Shown: positions 1-5,339 of the stretch, piece after piece
How the letters are laid out: the number at the start of each line of letters is the position of its first letter
How positions within the stretch are numbered: position 1 is the stretch's first letter
DNA from: an uncultured Fidelibacterota bacterium
Lineage (GTDB): Bacteria > Marinisomatota > Marinisomatia > Marinisomatales > UBA1611
Assembly (NCBI GenBank): GCA_913045415.1
Contig: CAJWPW010000103.1
Location: forward strand, 1-5,339
Direction of reading: 5' to 3'
DNA: 5,339 nt
Notes under the pieces: model-generated
Told to the model about the DNA's origin: nothing
What the model saw: only the letters and a program-made list of their open reading frames with translations
Databases searched by the model: none
Program-made: the position numbers and the translations under genes

Positions 1-937
1 ATTTATTCCCACGGAAATAAACCATGAAATCAATGCTAGATTCTCCAAATCCTTTAAACTTAATTGAAGGCGTCGATTTTTTATTCATTTCATCCATTTT
101 TTGATGAAGATCATTGGCTACTTCCATCACCACGCGCTCAACCACATCCAAATCAGAATCATATCCAACTCCCACAGGGATCTTCACAGAAAAGCTGGAT
201 TCACCACTGTCATAATTCTTGATGATAGCTTTGGACAATTTCGTATTCGGAATATGAATTATATTGTTTGTCCGCTCAAGCATTTTTGTATTTCGCCAGG
301 TAATATTTTGTATGTATCCCATTTCACCAGAATCCAAACTAACAAAATCGCCCGGTTGTACTTTTTTACTCAATAAAATATGGAGGCCAGCAAATACATC
401 AGTAAGTGTATCCTTGAGTGCAAGAGAAACCGCTAGGCCACCAATGCCCAAAGCAGTAAGCATCGGCGCGATAGAAATCTCTAAAGCATCCAAAATAACG
501 AGAAGACCAATACTATAGACCGTGATCCACACAAAATTGGTAAACATAATCGTTGACGGGAATCCACCTCCTTGCTTCTTTGACCAGAGATCAAGTAAAC
601 CGACAATCAATTTTGCAGCTGCATGTGTGATAGATGCCATCAAGATAATGATCAGGAAGTTGGAAACATACAGTCCAAAAGGTTCAGCAATTTCAACATC
701 ACGGAGTGCCAGTGATAATGCAGCCCAGAAAAACCAGAGAACAATCTGTGATTCAACTGCATGCAGGATTATGTCGTCCCCTTCCCATTCAGACGTTAAT
801 GCTGCTTTTTTAAGGCGAGTATAGACAACCTGTTTAAATATCATTCCCAACACTATACCTATAAAAACGATGATAGCAGGTATAAACCAGGTATTCATTA
901 GCTGATTCGACTGGATTAATTCAAAAATATCATTCAT
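1..937 (-). CDS. MscS-family mechanosensitive ion channel, C-terminus cut by window edge
   Basis: Predicted inner-membrane channel of the small-conductance mechanosensitive family, which opens under membrane tension to release solutes on hypo-osmotic shock. The 312 visible residues hold about five hydrophobic helices (roughly 16-34, 64-79, 90-117, 132-151, 157-190), two more than E. coli MscS and closer to YnaI-type channels. The last helix is the pore helix: TALGIGGLAV SLAL matches the Gly/Ala-rich MscS TM3, with L168 and L172 at the places of the gate leucines L105 and L109. K175-D176 stand where E. coli has Q112-G113, a substitution I recall as common in the family. The beta domain follows at 192-241 (VQPGDFV, then HIPN at 228-231), then part of the cytoplasmic alpha/beta domain. 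The frame is still open at base 1, so the gene is cut by the window and is not a pseudogene. The chosen ATG lies one base after the smc stop; M14 is an alternative start. No clear Shine-Dalgarno is visible, so translation is probably coupled to smc. Family assignment is firm; the exact subfamily is not. Confidence 0.92.
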   Translation of the reverse strand, partial: MNDIFELIQSNQLMNTWFIPAIIVFIGIVLGMIFKQVVYTRLKKAALTSEWEGDDIILHAVESQIVLWFFWAALSLALRDVEIAEPFGLYVSNFLIIILMASITHAAAKLIVGLLDLWSKKQGGGFPSTIMFTNFVWITVYSIGLLVILDALEISIAPMLTALGIGGLAVSLALKDTLTDVFAGLHILLSKKVQPGDFVSLDSGEMGYIQNITWRNTKMLERTNNIIHIPNTKLSKAIIKNYDSGESSFSVKIPVGVGYDSDLDVVERVVMEVANDLHQKMDEMNKKSTPSIKFKGFGESSIDFMVYFRGNK

Positions 938-938
938 T

Positions 939-3900
939 TTAATCAAACTTCACAGACACTAGCTGTGAAATTCCCTTTTTCTCCTGAGTTACACCATACA
1001 TGTAGTCGGCAATTTCCATCGTTAGTTTATTATGAGTTACAATGATGAATTGGGTTTCATCACAAAATTTGGAAAGAACCCGAGTGAATTTATGAATATT
1101 CACATCATCTAACGGTGCATCTACCTCATCCAAAATACAATACGGGCTTGGTTTAACCTGGTATATTGCAAAAAGAAGTGAAATCGCTGTTAGTGCTTTT
1201 TCCCCACTGGATAACAATCGTAAGGATATATTTCGTTTGCCAGGTGGTTGGGCTTCGATTCCAATATCTGCTTCAAGCGGATCAGGATCCCCAACTAATT
1301 TTAACGAAGCAGTGCCTCCTTCGAAAAATAATTGAAATAATTTTTCAAAATTTGTCTTAATCATATCAAAAGTCTCCTGGAATCTTTTTCGAGCCACTTT
1401 ATCAATTTTACGAATAGTTTCTCGAAGATTTTCTTCAGATTCAATTAGATCATCTCTTTGGGTCAACAATATTTCAAGTCGTTCATTTTCTTCATCATGT
1501 TCATCCTGAACGGCCATATTCACTGGACCGATATTTTCTAAAGTCCTTTGCACTTTATGGATCTCTATTTCCAACTGTTCTTCAGAATCATCAACGATCA
1601 ATTCTTTTGGAACATTTTTATTATATCTGTCACGAATTCTTTCTTCAACCAATCGAATCATTTGATATGTTTCAGTTGCATCTAATTGGGCATTTTTCAA
1701 ATCTTCAAGAATCTGTTCACGATTTTTTTGTTCCGCAGCAATACGAGCCTGAACTTCTTCAATATTTTGGTATGTTTCGCGATAAACAGATTGTTTTAAA
1801 TCTAAGATGGATCGCTGTTTTTGAATCTCAGCATTCAATATTTGCAATTCTTTTTCACCTTCCGCTATTTCTCTATCCAAATCTATTTTTCTTGCTTGAA
1901 GATCTTCAACTTCAGTTTTTATTCGTTCTTGTCGGATATTTAATTCATCTCGAGATTCATCACCAGAAGATTTCTTAAACTTGAGTTGATCCCTCCGAGT
2001 CTGCAATTCGATTAAATTAATACGCATATCTTGCACTTTTTGCTGATAATCATCCCGTTCTTTTCTGGCTACCAACATTTTCTCATTGAATTCTTCCACT
2101 TTCGATTGAAATGAATCAAGAGATTTCTGTGCTTTATCCATGTTAGGTTGAAGCAATTTCAACGCTTGACTAGATTGTTTCAGTAATGATTTAGTTTCTT
2201 CTAATTCCTGCTCCGCAGACTGAATCGCTTCAAAGGTCTGTGTTTGTTGGAATTCACTTCGAATTGATTCCGTCTCTAGCAGAGATAAAACTTGAGCACA
2301 ACTTTCTACCGCGCGAAGGTTTTCTTTTACTACGGAATGGTTCGATTGAATCTTATCAAAAAGTGTTTTTGATTTACTATTTAATTCTTTTTCTTTATTC
2401 AAAAAACTCTGCAGGTCAGTTGAAATGGAATCTAGTTTTTTCTGACGACCCATCAAATTGCCATGCTCAGAAACTTGCCGGCTCTTAAGAATTAAATCAC
2501 TTCCAGAATAGGCGCCGGAAAGATCGACTAATCCCCACCCTTCAAAATCCTTGGATTGAAGTGACTTTTGTAAATCAGTCACGATTAACAGATTACCTAA
2601 TAAATAGTGTGCTAAAGGTTCAAATTCTTTACTCGTTTTTACCAAATCAGATGCACGCTTTATTACCAATTTATTTTTTGGAATGTTTTTCAAATCTGTC
2701 TTCAGTTTTGTCGCTTCTTTTAATGGGATTATTGTAAAATCACCCGCCTGGTTTTTCCTGGCTTTTTCAAGTGTTAAAATGGCTTCTTTTTTATTTGTAG
2801 CTATTAAGCAATGGGATAAATCACCCAATCCAGATTCTAAAGCGTCGCGAAATTCTTCATCTACTTGGAACATATCTGCCACAGTGCCTAAAACACCTGG
2901 AAACAATCTCGGATTCTCTAAGACATATCTCGCCCCTTCAGGAAACCCTTCCCTTGACTCTAACAATTCACTGTAAAATTCACGTTGCCCTGTTAAGGAT
3001 TGAATCTGTGCTGAAACAGCATGCTTTTCTTCTGAAATAGAATCTTGATCACTTTTTAATGATGTAAGTTTAGAATCTGCTTTTTTAAAATTTGTTTTTG
3101 CAATTGACAGATTTTTTTCAGCTTCTTTTTTATCTCTTTTTAACTTGGATTGGCTATTCGAATGTGATTTTTCTTCATTTTGTAAATCTGCGATTACCTT
3201 CAATAACTTACCAACGGCAATCTCTTTATCCTCGACCAAAGCTTCTGTTCTATCAAATAAGGACCTGTCATTTGCAATTCTACGTTGTAATTCCCATCTT
3301 TCATTCTGAGCATCATCTAATTTCTGAACGGTTTTTTGGTATGAAATTTCTACTTTATCAAATGCATTTTTTCCCATTTTATAGGATTCCAATTGTGCAT
3401 CGATTGATGGGACCAAATCTCTCATTTCTTTGTCAAAATCAAGGCTTAATTGTTTCAAACTTTCAATCTTTGAACCGTTTGTCCCTCGTTCCCTTTCCAG
3501 TCGGTCCACAGTTAATAAAGAGCCACGCCCTTGTTCAGTCCAAACAAGGATCTTATTTCTCAATGATTCACGTTTATCATTCATATCAGACATGACTGAC
3601 TGCATGCTGTTTAATTCAGTTCCCTGTGATTTGTATGCAGTTTGAAATTGTTCAAGTTCTTTTTCGTGTATGGATGATTCGGATGATTTAGATTCTCTCA
3701 AATGTTGGAATTCTTCAATTCTTGCCTGAAGTGGCGCTACAATAGATCGATACCTGTGAACCTGGAGAAATGCCAATTCAAGGTCCTTTATTTCAAGTGT
3801 TTCGGTTAAGGTTGCATGGCGTTTGAATCGTTTGAGTTGTAGCCTCAGACTATTCACCTTTTGTTCCACTTCTGCAATGATATCCTTTATCCGTTCTAGA

Positions 3901-4460
3901 TCAGTCCGTGTGGCTTCAAATTTTCTTAATGTGGTTTTACGTTGGCTTCTATATTTATGAATTCCAGCAGCTTCTTCGAACATTTTCCTGCGATCATCAC
4001 CCGTATCTGACAGAATCTGTTCAATCATTTTCAATTCGATTACAGAATAGGCATCAGCGCCCATGCCCGTGTCTACGAAAAGATCCATAATATCTTTCAA
4101 TCTACATTGGGTTTTATTTAGATAATATTCAGATTCACCACTACGATATACTCGTCGAGCAATTTCGATATCATTATATTCTAAAGGAAGTTTACCGGCG
4201 TTGTTATGTACAGTCATGGAAACTTCACAAACTCCCAATGGTTTTGTCCCATCGGCACCATTAAAGATTACATCTTCCATTTTTCCACTGCGAAGTACAC
4301 TGTATTTTTGCTCACCCAACACCCACCGGATGGCGTCAACAATATTAGTTTTACCACAACCATTTGGACCCACTACGGTGGTAATCCCCTGGCCAAGTTT
4401 CATGACTTCCTTATTGGCGAAAGATTTAAAGCCATGCATTTTTAATTCAGATATATACAT
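939..4460 (-). CDS. smc: Chromosome segregation/condensation ATPase SMC
   Basis: Full-length bacterial SMC of 1173 residues (B. subtilis is close to 1186). SMC dimers, with ScpA and ScpB in known systems, organise and segregate the nucleoid by ATP-driven DNA loop extrusion. The N-terminal head has Walker A GPNGCGKT (31-38), R-loop VLRSGK (55-60) and the Q-loop region 139-151, then FEEAAGIHKYR (161-171). A long coiled coil runs about 172-500. The hinge spans about 505-672 (PGVLGTVADMF at 521-531, GRQKKL at 671-676) and a second coil of similar length runs to about 1035. The C-terminal head has signature LLSSGEK (1082-1088), Walker B YCILDE (1107-1112), D-loop DAPLDD (1114-1119) and switch His H1143 in VTHNK. 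The coil arms are of nearly equal length, as needed for an antiparallel fold. Two motif oddities are visible: no Gln at the Q-loop position, and SSG for SGG in the signature. The start MYISELKMHGFKSF matches the family N-terminus; no Shine-Dalgarno precedes it. No scpA or scpB lies in this window. Confidence 0.98.
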   Translation of the reverse strand: MYISELKMHGFKSFANKEVMKLGQGITTVVGPNGCGKTNIVDAIRWVLGEQKYSVLRSGKMEDVIFNGADGTKPLGVCEVSMTVHNNAGKLPLEYNDIEIARRVYRSGESEYYLNKTQCRLKDIMDLFVDTGMGADAYSVIELKMIEQILSDTGDDRRKMFEEAAGIHKYRSQRKTTLRKFEATRTDLERIKDIIAEVEQKVNSLRLQLKRFKRHATLTETLEIKDLELAFLQVHRYRSIVAPLQARIEEFQHLRESKSSESSIHEKELEQFQTAYKSQGTELNSMQSVMSDMNDKRESLRNKILVWTEQGRGSLLTVDRLERERGTNGSKIESLKQLSLDFDKEMRDLVPSIDAQLESYKMGKNAFDKVEISYQKTVQKLDDAQNERWELQRRIANDRSLFDRTEALVEDKEIAVGKLLKVIADLQNEEKSHSNSQSKLKRDKKEAEKNLSIAKTNFKKADSKLTSLKSDQDSISEEKHAVSAQIQSLTGQREFYSELLESREGFPEGARYVLENPRLFPGVLGTVADMFQVDEEFRDALESGLGDLSHCLIATNKKEAILTLEKARKNQAGDFTIIPLKEATKLKTDLKNIPKNKLVIKRASDLVKTSKEFEPLAHYLLGNLLIVTDLQKSLQSKDFEGWGLVDLSGAYSGSDLILKSRQVSEHGNLMGRQKKLDSISTDLQSFLNKEKELNSKSKTLFDKIQSNHSVVKENLRAVESCAQVLSLLETESIRSEFQQTQTFEAIQSAEQELEETKSLLKQSSQALKLLQPNMDKAQKSLDSFQSKVEEFNEKMLVARKERDDYQQKVQDMRINLIELQTRRDQLKFKKSSGDESRDELNIRQERIKTEVEDLQARKIDLDREIAEGEKELQILNAEIQKQRSILDLKQSVYRETYQNIEEVQARIAAEQKNREQILEDLKNAQLDATETYQMIRLVEERIRDRYNKNVPKELIVDDSEEQLEIEIHKVQRTLENIGPVNMAVQDEHDEENERLEILLTQRDDLIESEENLRETIRKIDKVARKRFQETFDMIKTNFEKLFQLFFEGGTASLKLVGDPDPLEADIGIEAQPPGKRNISLRLLSSGEKALTAISLLFAIYQVKPSPYCILDEVDAPLDDVNIHKFTRVLSKFCDETQFIIVTHNKLTMEIADYMYGVTQEKKGISQLVSVKFD

Positions 4461-4494
4461 GAGTGCTGGTAAGAATGTGGATGATGAATTTACA

Positions 4495-4514
4495 GGAATT
4501 CTATCGAGAATTCC
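4495..4514. repeat. Perfect inverted repeat upstream of smc
   Basis: GGAATTCT and AGAATTCC are exact reverse complements separated by the 4-base spacer ATCG, giving two 8-bp arms. The bases flanking the arms do not pair, so the symmetry stops sharply. It lies 34 bases before the smc start, in the only sizeable gap of the window. Neither side is followed by a T-run, so it does not look like an intrinsic terminator. It could be an operator for a dimeric regulator or a hairpin in the smc leader. The structure is seen directly; its function is inferred. Confidence 0.5.
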
Positions 4515-4614
4515 ACAGGGAGATTACAACTTTTCCTATGCTGAGAATACGGAAAAATAAGACCACTTGTATTTTTTTTAAAGTGAATATTTTGGAAAAA
4601 GATGAAAGTTGATT

Positions 4615-4959
4615 TTAACCTGGCGGCCACCCAAATGTTCGCCCACCCATTAAATGTAAATGGATATGAAAAACGGTTTGTCCACCAGCTTCATTACAAT
4701 TAAATCCCGTTCGGTAGCCTGCTTCGGCGATTCCTTCTTGTTTTGCCAATTCTGAAGCAGTTCCAACCAGTTCTCCCACTAATGCATTATGCTTCTGTTC
4801 CAACTCGTTCAAAGTGGGAATATGGATTTTTGGGATGATCAAAATATGGGTTGGAGCGATAGGGTTTATATCCCTAAATGCGAGAATTCTTTTATTCTCA
4901 AATACTTTGTCTGCGGGAATATCCCCGGAAATTATTTTGCAAAATAAACAATCATCCAT
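4615..4959 (-). CDS. hinT: HIT (histidine triad) family nucleotide-binding hydrolase, HINT type
   Basis: Small cytoplasmic protein of 114 residues, complete. HINT-branch HIT proteins hydrolyse purine nucleoside phosphoramidates and aminoacyl-adenylates with a catalytic histidine. The triad motif is H98-I-H100-L-H102-L-M, and H100 is the expected nucleophile by comparison with the family. Other family landmarks are CLFCKIISGDIPA at 4-16, AFRDINPIAPTHILIIPK at 27-44 and the C-terminal GGRTFGWPPG, which closely resembles the WPPG end of human HINT1. C4 and C7 form a CxxC pair which, with H46, could bind zinc as in some relatives; that is inference. E. coli HinT lacks this CxxC and has a longer tail, so the protein is nearer the PKCI/HINT1 form. 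The gene starts 9 bases after the rsmE stop and is probably cotranscribed with it. The physiological substrate cannot be read from the sequence, and the symbol denotes the family match. Confidence 0.95.
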   Translation of the reverse strand: MDDCLFCKIISGDIPADKVFENKRILAFRDINPIAPTHILIIPKIHIPTLNELEQKHNALVGELVGTASELAKQEGIAEAGYRTGFNCNEAGGQTVFHIHLHLMGGRTFGWPPG

Positions 4960-4963
4960 GATG

Positions 4964-4970
4964 CCACCCT
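4964..4970 (-). promoter_or_regulatory. Possible ribosome binding site of the HIT gene
   Basis: On the minus strand AGGGTGG overlaps the rsmE TAG stop and ends four bases before the HIT ATG. It is the only G-rich stretch seen in front of a start in this window; smc and the channel gene have none. The spacing is short for a Shine-Dalgarno sequence and the match is imperfect. The overlap with the upstream stop would suit translational coupling. Confidence 0.3.
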
Positions 4971-5339
4971 AATCAAATAGTTCATTTAAAACAGCCAAAG
5001 AATTTAAGGCTGCTGTTTCTGCTCGCAGGCGTCTTCCTCCCAAATTGAAAAATATAACGCCAGCATTTTTCATTTGCCCAATTTCATTTTCTGTAAAATC
5101 TCCTTCAGGCCCAATGATCACAGTGATATTTTTATCTAATTCCAATTCAGATAATGATTTGTCTGCACCTATAAGCCCGGAAATAAACTGTCCATCCGAA
5201 TTTTTCAATAATTCTTTCATATCTATTGGCTCATGCAGCACCGGGAACCGACTTCTGCGACACTGTTTTGCAGATGAAATAACTATCTTTTGGCTTCGTT
5301 CAAAATTCATAGTTTTTTTTACACACCGCTCGAACGTCA
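4969..5339 (-). CDS. rsmE: 16S rRNA (uracil1498-N3)-methyltransferase RsmE, N-terminus cut by window edge
   Basis: C-terminal half of RsmE, the SPOUT-class enzyme that uses S-adenosylmethionine to methylate U1498 of 16S rRNA in the assembled 30S subunit. Diagnostic motifs are QKIVISSAKQCRRSRFP (about 5242-5292), VIIGPEGDF (about 5095-5121) and NLGGRRLRAETAALNSL (about 4993-5046). The last two form the trefoil-knot cofactor site. An ATG at 5308-5310 is not the true start: the frame stays open upstream to base 5339 and reads TFERCVKKT, which fits the conserved '(T/S)ERxV' segment before this region. Full-length RsmE is about 240 residues and roughly 123 are visible here, so about half the protein, including the N-terminal PUA-like domain, lies beyond the edge. 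GPEGDF has Asp where the usual motif is GPEGGF/GPEGGL. The gene is 9 bases ahead of the HIT gene on the same strand and probably in the same operon. Confidence 0.95.
   Translation of the reverse strand, partial: TFERCVKKTMNFERSQKIVISSAKQCRRSRFPVLHEPIDMKELLKNSDGQFISGLIGADKSLSELELDKNITVIIGPEGDFTENEIGQMKNAGVIFFNLGGRRLRAETAALNSLAVLNELFD

Noticed and set aside
101..824. Plus-strand open frames at 101-376, 264-518 and 522-824.
   Set aside because: They are antisense to the MscS-family channel, whose minus-strand translation is continuous and matches family motifs over the whole stretch.
3092..3595. Long plus-strand open frame of 167 codons inside smc, with other shorter ones at 1607-1978, 2240-2488, 2683-2976 and 4201-4560.
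   Set aside because: All lie antisense to the clearly conserved smc coding sequence and show no recognisable domain; their composition is what reverse-reading of coiled-coil codons gives.
4498..4529. Possible smc promoter on the minus strand: TTGTAA (4529-4524) and TAGAAT (4503-4498).
   Set aside because: The spacing of 20 bases is too long for a standard sigma-70 promoter, and similar hexamers are expected by chance in AT-rich DNA. No Bacteroidetes-type TAnnTTTG box stood out.
4459..4560. A 33-codon plus-strand reading frame (starts MSAGKNVDDEF) filling most of the gap between smc and the HIT gene, sharing the CATG at the smc start.
   Set aside because: It is the tail of a longer frame antisense to smc, has no Shine-Dalgarno, and its start overlaps the smc start codon on the opposite strand. 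I recognise no homology. It would need conservation in relatives to be believed.
4564..4585. Possible terminator after the HIT gene: CACTT and AAGTG arms around a 12-base A-rich loop, followed on the minus strand by a T-rich stretch.
   Set aside because: A 5-bp AT-rich stem with a large loop is too weak to call, though it leaves open that the operon ends here and smc has its own promoter.
4969..5310. A complete 113-residue stand-alone SPOUT protein starting at the ATG at 5310.
   Set aside because: The frame is open upstream to the window edge and carries the conserved RsmE segment, so this is the C-terminal part of a normal RsmE.

Overview
The window is a compact stretch of bacterial chromosome with four protein genes, all on the minus strand. 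In transcription order (high to low coordinate) they are rsmE (16S rRNA m3U1498 methyltransferase, N-terminus outside the window), a HIT/HINT nucleotide hydrolase, smc (chromosome condensation ATPase) and an MscS-family mechanosensitive channel (C-terminus outside the window). I see no RNA gene, mobile element, CRISPR array or phage signature. No gap between genes exceeds 154 bases.

The DNA is AT-rich by eye. Several SMC features recall, from memory, the Bacteroidetes/Chlorobi/Marinimicrobia (FCB) type of SMC: an 'SVIELKM' Q-loop region in place of IGQG/ISQG, a 'GRQKKL' exit from the hinge, and a 'YGVTQE...SVKFD' C-terminus. Starts without a clear Shine-Dalgarno sequence before smc and the channel gene fit that group too. 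I therefore suggest an FCB-group bacterium, possibly an uncultured marine lineage; this is inference and not proven.

Layout: 1-937 MscS-like channel; 939-4460 smc; 4461-4614 the only real intergenic space, with a perfect 8-bp-arm inverted repeat at 4495-4514; 4615-4959 HIT protein; 4969-5339 rsmE. rsmE and the HIT gene are 9 bases apart and smc and the channel gene are 1 base apart, so there are two tightly coupled pairs. They may form one operon or two, with the second starting in the 154-base gap.

The genes do housekeeping work: ribosome modification, nucleotide clean-up, chromosome organisation and osmotic protection. I found no convincing undescribed system. What deserves a second look is mainly atypical ATPase motifs in SMC, the inverted repeat in front of smc, and the smc-channel junction.
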